Source: Chryseosolibacter histidinae
GTDB taxonomy: Bacteria; Bacteroidota; Bacteroidia; Cytophagales; Cyclobacteriaceae
Assembly (NCBI RefSeq): GCF_018598225.1
Contig: NZ_JAHESF010000009.1
Coordinates: 186,001-250,000, forward strand
Length of the DNA: 64,000 nt
Direction: 5' to 3'
The first letter of the stretch is position 1. The number at the start of each line of letters is the position of its first letter. Under the pieces are notes generated by a model. That model saw only the letters and a list, made by a program, of their open reading frames with translations. It ran no database searches and had not been told where the DNA came from. Both the position numbers and the translations under genes were made by a program. Of the stretch, positions 17,652 to 25,941 are shown piece after piece.

Positions 17652-19885
17652 CCGGTGCGGGGGCTTGCATAGAAATGACTGTAGGAATAGTTGATCTCGA
17701 GCACAACATTCCTTGTTTGGGTAAATGATGACCCCGCAATAAAAATGGGTAGCGTTGCCTGCTCGGGGTGCTCAACATTGAAGACCCGAACGATGCCGTA
17801 AATGCCAAGGGCTCTCATAATGATGCCTATATTTTCTTCGCTCGCTTCAATAAAATCTCCGATCGGAACAGGCTTATTTACTTTTTTACTGAGCTGGTTG
17901 CGGATATCCGCGGTAACGGGGCCTGTGAGGTTGATCCCCGCAGCATCCGCAATGGCCTGGATCAGGCAATTGTTCTGTCTGTATATGATGGCGAAAAAGT
18001 GTTGCAAATACAAAGTCAGTGCATCCACCAACCCCTGACCTGGTGCCGGCACAGGAACCTGCGCACGGCCAAAAACAAAGGCGTGATCGATCCCGCTTTT
18101 CTCCCATTTCGCCAGCTCATTTACATCCTTTCCCCTTGCCAGCAATTCCTCATTGGTCTCTTTTCTCTCCGGGGGCGGAAGCGCGTGCGCGCTGGTACCG
18201 CTCCAGTTGGCCGGTACTACAAAATGATCCGCCGTCTGAATACCTCTTCCCTTTTTAAAGTTTGTCGCTACGCCAGGTGCCACAAGCTTCAGTTTATCCG
18301 TACCCTTCCTTAATCTCTTCCAGTTTTGCTTTGACCCCTTCTGCATATAGAAGTCTCCGCTGGCCATCGTGTTGGGTTCTTCTTTTGAAAGCATTTCCAT
18401 GTCCTCCATGATGCCGTTCACCTGCTTATTGATCGTTGGCGTTGACTTGCCTGGCGATGTGTGAACATTAACCTGTCTTACGTTCAGGTAAGGGTTATGC
18501 CTCCTGTGCCGCAGGTTTTGATGTTTTTTAGCATACGCTTCAGCCTCCTCTGCATCGCCCGTATGTTTATAGGCTGGGCGTAGGTTAGGACCGGCGGGAA
18601 TAGGTATATCCCAATAACTTGTAGGACGGGCCTGCTTCATTTCAGGATCGCCATTCTCCTGCGCGGCCTGCTTGCCAAATGACAGCGTTTGAGAATATGG
18701 CATGGAGCTGTTGGTAGCGGGATCGATGAATGACAGTTCTGGCTGGAAATGAACACTGCCTGTATTAAAGGCCAAAGAATAGGATTCTTTATAAGTGCCC
18801 GATTCATATTGAGGACCAGGATGTATTTTGTACTGATCGTCCACCCCGATGGCATCCATATCCTGGATCAGCAGGTCTGGCCTCGTTACCTCCTGCATGG
18901 AAGCCACGTCAGGCTGAAACCTGCTCATCAATGATGCCTCCTGCCCTGCCTTGGTGGTCCTGTCTTTTGTACGTTCGCCGTACTTCTCAACATTATGGGT
19001 TGAGAACGAAAAATTGACGTGTTCCTTCATTGGCACCGGAGCTGGTTCCACAGCTTTATCATCTTCCATTTTTTCCGAAGCATTCCAGTGATCGCGGATC
19101 ATTCGAATGATGGTTAGCATCTCATCATCTTCTGTGATATCGATTTCCCCGGTATCGTTGACGCCCTTCTCAAACCGGCTCCATGCTTTCAGTCCCACGA
19201 CTCCAACAATATCACAATAGGCGATATACCAGGCCCCTCCCAGCGCATCTCTCCTGGTATTTAACCAGAGGCTGGTGTATTTTTGCACGCTTCCGGAACG
19301 TTTGTGCTTGCGGGTAAAAACACCCTGGATTATTCCGGCGGTGTCGGCAAATCCAGGAGTTGATTGTATCGCAGGCGAATAAGACCGAGCTTCCTGAATG
19401 TCAGCGCCGGCCAGTTTTGCGCCCATCCGGTCTGCTTCATCCTCAAGCTTTTGCTCATCATTCACAGGCAGTGATTGCACATAGCCCGTTGGCTTCACCC
19501 TTCCCTGCTTTTGCTGGATCACGTGACTCAGCTCGTGTGGCAGATGTTTTTCCTGACCTGCAGCCAAATGAATCTCCGATCCCCTGGCATAGGCATGCGC
19601 TTGCAACCTTGAGGGTGCCTCTGAATTGTAGTTAACCCTCACATCGCTCAGGTCAATGCCGGAAAAATGCTCAGCGGCTGATTTCAGTGCGTCAGGTATT
19701 CCCGTATTATTCTGTTTCTCCGGCGCACGATGCTGAAATACAACTTGAGAACGGTTATCATGGATCCCAAAGTTTTCCAATGAGGCCCCTCCTTTGAGCG
19801 GAGCCACGCCGGCCGGTCTGGCCTTTTCAAAAGAACGTTGAAGATAAGCGCACATCTGGCTGATTGGTTTGTGCTGAAGTTGCAT
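17645..19885 (-). CDS. DUF4157 (eCIS_core) multidomain effector/toxin with nuclease-like and cysteine-protease-like parts
   Basis: The 746-residue protein has no signal peptide. Residues of about 60-160 form a DUF4157 domain with HELSHVIQQ (H117, E118, H121), the zinc-protease-like motif of the Pfam eCIS_core family linked to extracellular contractile injection systems and polymorphic toxins. Residues of about 288-605 read as an endonuclease/exonuclease/phosphatase fold: STHNVE (N298), MQEV (E332), NVHTS (H475), SGDFY (D511), TADHF (553-554) and SGIDHAF (D600, H601). The usual Asn of GDxN is Tyr513. Residues of about 625-746 hold NNCLIQAIADAAG (C640) and SYSHFYA (H737), like an OTU/papain-type cysteine protease. 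The DUF4157 call is firm. The nuclease-like call is moderate, and the protease-like call is tentative. No injection-system genes or same-strand immunity gene are visible nearby. Confidence 0.75.
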   Translation of the reverse strand: MQLQHKPISQMCAYLQRSFEKARPAGVAPLKGGASLENFGIHDNRSQVVFQHRAPEKQNNTGIPDALKSAAEHFSGIDLSDVRVNYNSEAPSRLQAHAYARGSEIHLAAGQEKHLPHELSHVIQQKQGRVKPTGYVQSLPVNDEQKLEDEADRMGAKLAGADIQEARSYSPAIQSTPGFADTAGIIQGVFTRKHKRSGSVQKYTSLWLNTRRDALGGAWYIAYCDIVGVVGLKAWSRFEKGVNDTGEIDITEDDEMLTIIRMIRDHWNASEKMEDDKAVEPAPVPMKEHVNFSFSTHNVEKYGERTKDRTTKAGQEASLMSRFQPDVASMQEVTRPDLLIQDMDAIGVDDQYKIHPGPQYESGTYKESYSLAFNTGSVHFQPELSFIDPATNSSMPYSQTLSFGKQAAQENGDPEMKQARPTSYWDIPIPAGPNLRPAYKHTGDAEEAEAYAKKHQNLRHRRHNPYLNVRQVNVHTSPGKSTPTINKQVNGIMEDMEMLSKEEPNTMASGDFYMQKGSKQNWKRLRKGTDKLKLVAPGVATNFKKGRGIQTADHFVVPANWSGTSAHALPPPERKETNEELLARGKDVNELAKWEKSGIDHAFVFGRAQVPVPAPGQGLVDALTLYLQHFFAIIYRQNNCLIQAIADAAGINLTGPVTADIRNQLSKKVNKPVPIGDFIEASEENIGIIMRALGIYGIVRVFNVEHPEQATLPIFIAGSSFTQTRNVVLEINYSYSHFYASPRTGQ

Positions 19886-19973
19886 GAAACCACGTGTAAC
19901 TGCCAGTTTTTTGATTGAATGGGATAAATTTTTAGCGGATGAATTGATTTATCAAGCAGGGCCGGTGTAAGAT

Positions 19974-20759
19974 CTACCACCCCTCCTCTATCCCAAGACC
20001 GAACAACGCGAAATCATACTTCACCGGGTCGGCAGGGTCGAGCTTGCGCAGGTTGGCGGTCAGCTCCAGCGCGGTTTGCCAGTCGGTCTGCTTGCGCCGG
20101 ATCATTTTGAGCCTGCGGGCCACGCGGTCCACATGCAGATCACAAGGGCAGACCAGCTGCGCCATGGAGATCTTCTTCCAGAGGCCGAAGTCAACGCCAC
20201 GGTTATCCGCACGCACCATCCAGCGCAGGTACATGTTGATGCGCTTGCAGGTGGATTTACGCTCTGGTGTAGGCAGGTGCTTTTTGGTTCTGTGAGGATG
20301 GTCTTCGATGCTAAAAAAGGTGTGGTGAAAACTGATCAGCCCCTGCTCGACCGTTGTATCTCCGGGTGGTACTATAAAAGCATCTTCCAGCGATGCATGC
20401 TGCTGATAGTAGTGCTTCAGGAATTCGATGAAGTATAAAGTATCCGTACCGTTGAAGGTGCGATGTTTAAAATCGGAAAACGCTTTCAGGTCGCGTGTTT
20501 TATGGTGAAGGATGAAGGTATGCGGATCGTTGTCCATCCGCTCCAGCAGCTCCCTGCATTTGCGGATAATGGTCTTGCGCTGACCCCACGCCAGCACCGC
20601 AGCAAATAACCCGGAGATCTCGATGTCCTGCTTTTTTGAAAACGAACGAGGAACTGACACCGGATCATTCTCAATGAAGGCCGGCCTGTTGAACTGGTCC
20701 GCTTTTTCATCCAGGAACTGCTTCAGCTCGGCGGGATCAGGTTTCTTCGATAGTTTCAC
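19974..20759 (-). CDS. TIGR02757 (DUF2400) family protein
   Basis: The 261-residue protein matches the TIGR02757 family of Bacteroidota and other bacteria along its length: an N-terminal SGLFAAVLAWGQRKTII, a central SLEDAF and HPHRTKKHLP, and a C-terminal CPCDLHVDRVARRLKM and YDFALFGLGI. The last part resembles the helix-hairpin-helix/DxHVxR region of DNA glycosylases, so a DNA or nucleotide role has been suggested, but no activity is established. It is 88 bases upstream of the DUF4157 gene on the same strand and divergent from the serine hydrolase. Confidence 0.88.
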   Translation of the reverse strand: MKLSKKPDPAELKQFLDEKADQFNRPAFIENDPVSVPRSFSKKQDIEISGLFAAVLAWGQRKTIIRKCRELLERMDNDPHTFILHHKTRDLKAFSDFKHRTFNGTDTLYFIEFLKHYYQQHASLEDAFIVPPGDTTVEQGLISFHHTFFSIEDHPHRTKKHLPTPERKSTCKRINMYLRWMVRADNRGVDFGLWKKISMAQLVCPCDLHVDRVARRLKMIRRKQTDWQTALELTANLRKLDPADPVKYDFALFGLGIEEGW

Positions 20760-20793
20760 GCTGCGGGTTAAACTGCAAGATTACTTCAATTCA

Positions 20794-20825
20794 TTGCAAA
20801 CTTCATCATCGTTTAAATATCTTTA
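20794..20825 (+). promoter_or_regulatory. possible promoter of the serine hydrolase gene
   Basis: A TTG at 20794-20796 and TATCTTTA at 20818-20825 are separated by 21 bases. The second box differs from TAnnTTTG only at its last base. It lies 26 bases upstream of the start at 20852 in a divergent gap. The spacing is within the accepted range, but the match is imperfect. Confidence 0.4.
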
Positions 20826-20851
20826 AGTCCGCTATAAATCCCATCTCCTCC

Positions 20852-22234
20852 ATGAATATTAAAAGGATCATCAAGAGGTCACTGCTCGCCATCGTACTGC
20901 TGGTCGTCAGCTATGCATTGTATTATGCGTGGCAGGCATTTCCCATCATCAGCGGTTACGGAGCCAAAAATATGTGCTCGTGCGTGATGCTGGCCGGAAG
21001 AGCCCCTGAAGACGTGATCAAAAACGAGCTGGGTGGTTTTCCGCTCAGGCTGGGAAGCTTCGAGGCAAATTACCAGGATTCTTCCGCCACCGGAAGTGTT
21101 TTCGGGCTGGCCAAACGAAAGGCGGTCTACCGCAAAGGGCTCGGCTGCTCGCTGGTGGTGGAGATGAGCGAAGAAGAGCTCCGCAGCCAGAAAGTCAACC
21201 TCCCCGGGGCCCCTCCTGCCAACCAGGATACACTGGCATGGCCCATGGGAAATCTTGTCAACGATACGATAGCAACAGGCATCGATAACGAAAAGCTCGC
21301 CCAGGTGATGGACAGCGCTTTTTCAGAACCCGGCCCTCAAAAGCTTCGCAGAACACGGGCCGTCATCGTTGTGCACAATGGCAAGATCGTTGCCGAACGT
21401 TATGCTCCGGGATTTTCCGCCACCTCGAAGCTCATTGGCTGGTCGATGACCAAAAGCATCACCAACGCGCTGGTGGGCATCCTGGTGAAACAGGGCAAGC
21501 TCAACATCGATGCCCCTGCAACAGTGAAGACATGGACGGACGAAAGGAAGAACATCACCCTGAACGACCTGATGCACGCCAGCAGCGGACTGAGCTGGGA
21601 AGAAAATTACGGCGGACCCAGCGGCGCCACCAACATGCTGTTCAAGAAAAAAGACATGGGCCTGTACGCTGCCGAAGCAAAAGCAGCGATGAAGCCAGGG
21701 GAAGTTTTTTATTATTCCAGCGGTACCACCAACATCATCTCGCGGATCGTGCGTGAGACCATTGGCGACGAAGGTTATTACAAATTCCCGTATGAACAGC
21801 TCTTTTACAGGATCGGGATGTATAACACCACTATTGAGCCTGACGCGGGTGGAACATTTGTGGGTTCGTCTTATTCGTTCGGCACAGCAAGAGACTGGGC
21901 CCGGTTCGGATTGTTGTACCTCCATGACGGAGTCTGGAACAACGAAAGGATCTTACCGGAAGGATGGGTGAAGTATACGACCACACCAGCCAAAGGTGCA
22001 GACCGCGGCCAGTACGGCGCACAGTTCTGGCTCAACGCCGGCGCTCCCGGCAATCCGAAGAACCGTTATTATCCCGATGCCCCCGCAGACCTCTACTGGG
22101 CCGATGGCTTCGAAGGCCAGAACGTGTTTGTGATCCCGTCTGAAAATCTGGTAATAGTGAAGCTGAGCCTCTCGCAGGGAGATTACCTTGACGACAACAA
22201 GTTTCTCGCCGGAATTGTGGAAGCGGTGAAGTAA
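20852..22234 (+). CDS. serine hydrolase, class C beta-lactamase-like
   Basis: The 460-residue protein has an N-terminal membrane anchor or signal (residues of about 9-30) and a beta-lactamase-related domain. The SxxK site is SMTK (S198, K201) in GWSMTKSITNALVG, and a YxS-type motif occurs in EVFYYSSGTTNIISR. The C-terminal part (YWADGFEGQNVFVIPSENLVIVKLS) resembles the KTG-like strand region of the family. It is probably a periplasmic esterase, peptidase or penicillin-binding-like enzyme. True beta-lactam hydrolysis is not implied. CSC near residue 42 suggests possible lipid anchoring or a disulfide. Its 3' end meets a family C repeat. Confidence 0.88.
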   Translation: MNIKRIIKRSLLAIVLLVVSYALYYAWQAFPIISGYGAKNMCSCVMLAGRAPEDVIKNELGGFPLRLGSFEANYQDSSATGSVFGLAKRKAVYRKGLGCSLVVEMSEEELRSQKVNLPGAPPANQDTLAWPMGNLVNDTIATGIDNEKLAQVMDSAFSEPGPQKLRRTRAVIVVHNGKIVAERYAPGFSATSKLIGWSMTKSITNALVGILVKQGKLNIDAPATVKTWTDERKNITLNDLMHASSGLSWEENYGGPSGATNMLFKKKDMGLYAAEAKAAMKPGEVFYYSSGTTNIISRIVRETIGDEGYYKFPYEQLFYRIGMYNTTIEPDAGGTFVGSSYSFGTARDWARFGLLYLHDGVWNNERILPEGWVKYTTTPAKGADRGQYGAQFWLNAGAPGNPKNRYYPDAPADLYWADGFEGQNVFVIPSENLVIVKLSLSQGDYLDDNKFLAGIVEAVK

Positions 22235-22235
22235 T

Positions 22236-22385
22236 AGTTGACAGTTGACAACCCCGATGTTATCGGGAGCAATTGACAATAGATAGGAGAAATCGTCACG
22301 ATTCCCCTTCACTTCAATTGACAACATGCCCAGGCAAATCCTGCGCTGGGTCTTTGTCTACTGCCCATTTGTCAATTGTCAACTG
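22236..22385. repeat. family C inverted heptamer arms between convergent genes
   Basis: The left arm (AGTTGAC AGTTGAC AA, 22236-22251) begins right after the serine hydrolase stop. The right arm (TGTCAAT TGTCAAC TG, about 22368-22385) is its inverse and ends just before the cupin stop. A small CCCGAT...ATCGGG hairpin (22253-22267) and another AATTGACAAT copy lie between. Placed between convergent genes, the folded RNA could act as a terminator in both directions; this is inference. Confidence 0.7.
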
Positions 22386-22389
22386 CAAT

Positions 22390-22905
22390 TTATCTGCCGA
22401 AGTCATCCTGCAGTCGAACAATATCATCCTCGTTCGAAGGATTGGTGGGGTCCGTATGCTGCCAGATCTCTGCTACCATTCCCCAGCCATCGAGGCCCAC
22501 GAGACGGTGGCGCTGGCCCTGGTTCAGGCGGATGATCTCACCGATCGAAAGTTTCTTCACGGCACCTTCCTGGTCTGTTTCACTGGTCACCACGCCTGCA
22601 GTGCCGGCAACAAGTTTCCAGATCTCCGCTCTCCGGAAGTGATACTGCCACGACAGCCGCTTGTCAGGCTGCACCATCAGGATCTTGGGACTAAGCTTTC
22701 CTCCTATCTTCAGTGTATCGAGCGCAATGCCCGGAAAGAACAATGCACCGAATTTTTCGGCCTGCGTTTCGTCCAGTACAAAAAAACCTCCCCAGGGCCT
22801 GTTCATATCTTTTGACACAACAGACAATCCCAATGTATCAAGGTATTGCTGAACAGATTGAAATACAGCGGGTTTTTCACCGGTGAGGGAAGGAAGTTTG
22901 CTCAT
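22390..22905 (-). CDS. cupin protein, phosphomannose isomerase type II-like
   Basis: The 171-residue single cupin domain contains KLSWQYHFRRAEIW (metal-binding His/Glu region), LSIGEIIRLNQGQRHRL and ERxxV-like EIWQHTDPTNPSNEDDIVRLQDDFGR at the end. This matches the C-terminal isomerase domain of type II phosphomannose isomerase/GDP-mannose pyrophosphorylases. Bacteroidota homologues are sometimes labelled phosphoheptose isomerase. A sugar phosphate substrate is likely but unproven. The C-terminal codons lie against the family C repeat. Confidence 0.75.
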   Translation of the reverse strand: MSKLPSLTGEKPAVFQSVQQYLDTLGLSVVSKDMNRPWGGFFVLDETQAEKFGALFFPGIALDTLKIGGKLSPKILMVQPDKRLSWQYHFRRAEIWKLVAGTAGVVTSETDQEGAVKKLSIGEIIRLNQGQRHRLVGLDGWGMVAEIWQHTDPTNPSNEDDIVRLQDDFGR

Positions 22906-22978
22906 GGATTAAAAATTTCGGCCGCAATATGCGAAACAGTATGCAGCAGGCAAAAAAAAAGTAAGCGGTAGGCAAAAA

Positions 22979-23117
22979 GTCCACAGTCGACGGTCCACGG
23001 TCCACAGCCGTGAGGTGCTGAAGAACGATCCTATTCGCATTATTCACACGTATGCAAAGTATGTTTAATGCCTGTAAACGGTATTACCGTGGACTGTCGA
23101 CTGTGGACAGTGGACTC
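22979..23117. repeat. family B inverted heptamer element
   Basis: The left arm has four tandem heptamers (GTCCACA, GTCGACG, GTCCACG, GTCCACA; 22979-23007). The right arm has four inverse heptamers (GTGGACT, GTCGACT, GTGGACA, GTGGACT; about 23087-23117). The spacer is about 79 bases and is unrelated to the arms. It fills the gap between the cupin and the oxidoreductase, both on the minus strand. Confidence 0.85.
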
Positions 23118-23124
23118 TTCATAA

Positions 23125-24114
23125 TCAGTCGACATTGTATCTAATCCCGGCAATCTTCCTGATCTTATCAAGCGTCTCCATCAATGCGAGGGAGTCGTCG
23201 AGGCTCATTACGGGGCTTTCCGTGAGGCCTTTCTGCAAGCAATCGCCTACGTGGCGCGCTTCGAACTGGTAACCGAAAGCATCTTCGCGGGGCACTTCTA
23301 TACTTGTTACCACATCTTTGCCGGTGACAACCTCCAGGGTACCCTGCGCATTGTGAAAGCGGTTGCGCATGTGGATCCTCCCCTTCGTACCGGCGATCAT
23401 CGCTTCCACAGGGGTTTCTGACGCGAACGTTGACGAGAGCACCGCCAGCGCACCGTTGGCGAACTTCATGATGATGGCGCACTGTTCATCAACACCGGTG
23501 CTGTAAGGAGTAACCATGGCCTGGATCTCTTCGGGTTTGCCCAGCACAGACAGCGCCATGAATACCGGGTATATACCAATGTCCAGCAGCGAGCCTCCGC
23601 CAAGCGCCGGATCGTATAAACGCTGCGGTGCCGGGTCCGGTGCCTTGAATCCAAAATCTGCCTGGATCAGCTTCACCTCACCGACCACTCCTTCCCGGAT
23701 CATCCGCATGGCCTCATCGTATTGTGGTAAAAACTTGGTCCAGAATGCTTCCATCATAAATACCTTCTGCTTGCGAGCCAACGCCACCATCTCACTGAGC
23801 TCACGTGTATTGAGCGCGAAGGCTTTCTCACACAGCACTGCCTTTCTATGCTGCAGACACAACATCACATGGCTGTGATGAATGCCGTGCGGTGTAGCGA
23901 CGTAGATCACATCCACTTCCATGGACGAAGCCAATGCCTCATAACGATCGAAGAATAACCTGGCGCCATACTTTTCGCCAAATGCCCGGGACTTGGCGTG
24001 ATCGCGTGAAGCCACCGCCACCAGCTCGGCATTTTCAACGTGCCGGAGGTCTGCTGCAAACTTGTTGGCGATCTTGCCACATCCGAGAATACCCCACCTG
24101 ATTTTTTTGCTCAT
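23125..24114 (-). CDS. Gfo/Idh/MocA family oxidoreductase
   Basis: The 329-residue NAD(P)-dependent sugar-type dehydrogenase has the N-terminal Rossmann motif GILGCGKIANKFAADL, the DVIYVATPHGIHHSH strand and CEKAFALN (the EKP-like catalytic Lys region, with Ala replacing Pro). The C-terminal domain has GGGSLLDIGIYPVFMA with the usual Asp/Tyr pair. It is cytoplasmic. The substrate is unknown and no sugar operon surrounds it. A heptamer repeat lies on each side. Confidence 0.9.
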   Translation of the reverse strand: MSKKIRWGILGCGKIANKFAADLRHVENAELVAVASRDHAKSRAFGEKYGARLFFDRYEALASSMEVDVIYVATPHGIHHSHVMLCLQHRKAVLCEKAFALNTRELSEMVALARKQKVFMMEAFWTKFLPQYDEAMRMIREGVVGEVKLIQADFGFKAPDPAPQRLYDPALGGGSLLDIGIYPVFMALSVLGKPEEIQAMVTPYSTGVDEQCAIIMKFANGALAVLSSTFASETPVEAMIAGTKGRIHMRNRFHNAQGTLEVVTGKDVVTSIEVPREDAFGYQFEARHVGDCLQKGLTESPVMSLDDSLALMETLDKIRKIAGIRYNVD

Positions 24115-24134
24115 AAAAAATGACGAATCTTGTT

Positions 24135-24273
24135 AAACAATTGACAATTGACAATATAAAACAATTGACAAATTTACCCACCACTTTGTTTGAAAGTACG
24201 AGATACTGGGTACGAAGTACGATTGGTAACCTCACACTGCCCTGCTGTGGACCGTGGACCGTGGACTGTGGAC
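24135..24273. repeat. mosaic of heptamer families C, F and B
   Basis: Three families follow one another in a single gap: C (ACAATTG units, about 24135-24171), F (AAGTACG, GGGTACG units, 24195-24222) and B (CTGTGGAC, CGTGGAC, TGTGGAC units, 24245-24273). The block ends 10 bases before the trmN6 ATG. It separates a minus-strand gene from the divergent trmN6, so it occupies the place where promoters would be expected. Confidence 0.8.
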
Positions 24274-24283
24274 TACTCAACGC

Positions 24284-24997
24284 ATGAGACGCAAGGGCAC
24301 CTTTCAATTCAAACAATTCAGCGTTGCGCATGACCGCAGCACGCACAAGATCGGGACCGATGGTGTGCTGCTGGGCGCGTGGGCGGACGTCAGCAATGCG
24401 CGATACATCCTTGATGTTGGTACCGGCACCGGGGTGATCGCCCTCATGATGGCGCAGCGTACTGCCGAACCTGTTCTCATCGATGCAGTGGAGATCGAAA
24501 AAGAGGATCGTGAGCAGGCATTGCAAAATGTGTTGCAATCACCATGGGCTTCAAGGATCAGCGTACACCATACGGCGATCCAAAAATTTTCGCCTTCGCA
24601 CCAATACGACCTGGTGATCAGCAACCCACCTTATTTCATCAACAGCTGGAAACCTCCTGAAAAAAAACGAAGCCAGGCCCGGCATACCCATGAGTTGTCT
24701 TTCGATGAGCTGCTCAGCGCTGCCTCACGCCTGCTGGCGCCAACGGGCAGGCTGGCTGTGATCCTTCCCTACCAGGAAGCATTGCAATTTACAGGCAGCG
24801 CAAAAGATCATGGACTGCACATAGTCAGGCGCATGGAGTTCAGATCCCGCGCCCATAAACCCGTGGAGCGATTGCTGCTGGAGTTCAGTCGTCAGGCCGC
24901 GGATGTAAAAGACGAATCCCTGATCCTTCACGATCAAGGTGAGGAATGGTCTGAAGATTATCGCAGGCTTACACGTGACTTTTATTTGAAGAGCTGA
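24284..24997 (+). CDS. trmN6: tRNA1(Val) A37 N6-methyltransferase
   Basis: From ATG 24284 the protein has 237 residues. FKQFSVAHDRSTHKIGTDGVLLGAWA and the SAM-binding ILDVGTGTGVIALMMAQR are typical of the TrmN6/YfiC family. The NPPYF catalytic motif is in LVISNPPYF. It methylates A37 of tRNA1(Val) at N6 in the cytoplasm. The open frame extends 10 codons further upstream, but those codons come from the family B repeat, so the later ATG is preferred. Its 3' end overlaps the convergent orphan gene by 16 bases. Confidence 0.9.
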   Translation: MRRKGTFQFKQFSVAHDRSTHKIGTDGVLLGAWADVSNARYILDVGTGTGVIALMMAQRTAEPVLIDAVEIEKEDREQALQNVLQSPWASRISVHHTAIQKFSPSHQYDLVISNPPYFINSWKPPEKKRSQARHTHELSFDELLSAASRLLAPTGRLAVILPYQEALQFTGSAKDHGLHIVRRMEFRSRAHKPVERLLLEFSRQAADVKDESLILHDQGEEWSEDYRRLTRDFYLKS

Positions 24998-25413
24998 GAA
25001 TCGACGACCTCTGCTTCCTTAACGCCATTATCTTTTCTGCCTCCTGTCTTTCTACCAAAATAGAACGAAAAAGCTGAGACAACAATGTAACTGACGATCT
25101 GCAGGAAATACCGTATAAATTCTTCCTTGCCGATATAAAGACACGTTGTAATGAATCCCAAAAAAACAAATAGGATCATCACTGTTACATACGCGTATCG
25201 GGTAACAGTCTTTCTATGCTCTTCCGGTCGATTGGTGATTATCTGAGCCTGATACTCCAAAAGCCTTTTCGCATAATCTGCCTGGTGATCAGAATTTCTG
25301 ATCCTAAGCTTGATCTGCTCAGCTTCATTTAAGGCTTTTTGGTACTGTGTTTTTACCAGTCTGTCGATAACGTTCTCAGGAAGTCGCTTAGGGACCTTGC
25401 CTGACTCATCCAT
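24982..25413 (-). CDS. orphan protein with coiled coil and two membrane helices
   Basis: The 143-residue protein has a soluble, charged N-terminal half predicted to be helical or coiled coil (residues of about 10-65), two adjacent membrane helices (about 72-92 and 99-117) with FSFYFGRKTGGRK after the second, and an acidic tail. I do not recognise the family. It forms a pair with the 68-residue gene two bases upstream and is AT-richer than its neighbours, which suggests later acquisition. Some phage-derived and defence-linked membrane proteins have this plan, but nothing here proves such a role. Confidence 0.6.
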   Translation of the reverse strand: MDESGKVPKRLPENVIDRLVKTQYQKALNEAEQIKLRIRNSDHQADYAKRLLEYQAQIITNRPEEHRKTVTRYAYVTVMILFVFLGFITTCLYIGKEEFIRYFLQIVSYIVVSAFSFYFGRKTGGRKDNGVKEAEVVDSQLFK

Positions 25414-25415
25414 CG

Positions 25416-25622
25416 TTATTCGAACTCAACAATGAACTTACCAAAACCGTTTGACCCAAGTTTGGGAAGAATAAGACGGCTGGAGATGATCCGGTCTTTG
25501 TGCTCAGAAACGAACTGCAGAAACTCTTCAGCATCCATCTCTTTAGTAATGGATGTTTTGAATTCTGTGAACTTGATACGAGGGGGTAATACTGAATGAT
25601 CAAGAGAGGGCAAAGTAATCAT
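25416..25622 (-). CDS. small orphan protein upstream of the two-helix protein
   Basis: The 68-residue product has no cysteines, signal or membrane helix (LPSLDHSVLPPRIKF, then EFLQFVSEHKDRII). It is two bases upstream of the next gene on the same strand, and its base composition is similarly AT-rich (about 42% GC by eye). I do not recognise it. The tight spacing supports a real two-gene unit. Confidence 0.5.
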   Translation of the reverse strand: MITLPSLDHSVLPPRIKFTEFKTSITKEMDAEEFLQFVSEHKDRIISSRLILPKLGSNGFGKFIVEFE

Positions 25623-25941
25623 ACAATCAAAAATTTAAATGAATAATATTACTACATGAAGCTCCTGATTTAAAACTTACCGAGCAAATCAAACGCTATC
25701 TTTTTACAGAGTCTATTTTTAAAAGTGGAGTCTAAACATTCGCCTCGCTGCCCGCCACTGCTTTAAACAGGTAAGCTAAAACCTGACGCACGCTTATCTG
25801 AAAGAACCGCCTCCTGACTCCTGGCTCCTTATTTCTTTTTTTCTCTGTCCCTCAAACTGTTACAAGAAAATATTTATTTGTTATAACATATACTTTGATT
25901 CCGGTGTTATCTTGTACTACCAAATGAAACCAATTCGTATT
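25623..25941. other. 319-base gap with a short family D repeat and the yceI leader
   Basis: The gap is AT-rich. A short family D block (CTCCTGA, CTCCTGG, CTCCTTA) lies at about 25811-25831. A possible -7-like box (ATACTTTG) is near 25888-25895, but no well-spaced TTG partner fits. The rest of the gap, including 25623-25800, shows no recognisable gene. Confidence 0.5.

Noticed and set aside
20852-22234. True beta-lactam resistance gene
   Set aside because: SxxK and Tyr-containing motifs fit the broad serine hydrolase family, but nothing indicates beta-lactam specificity.
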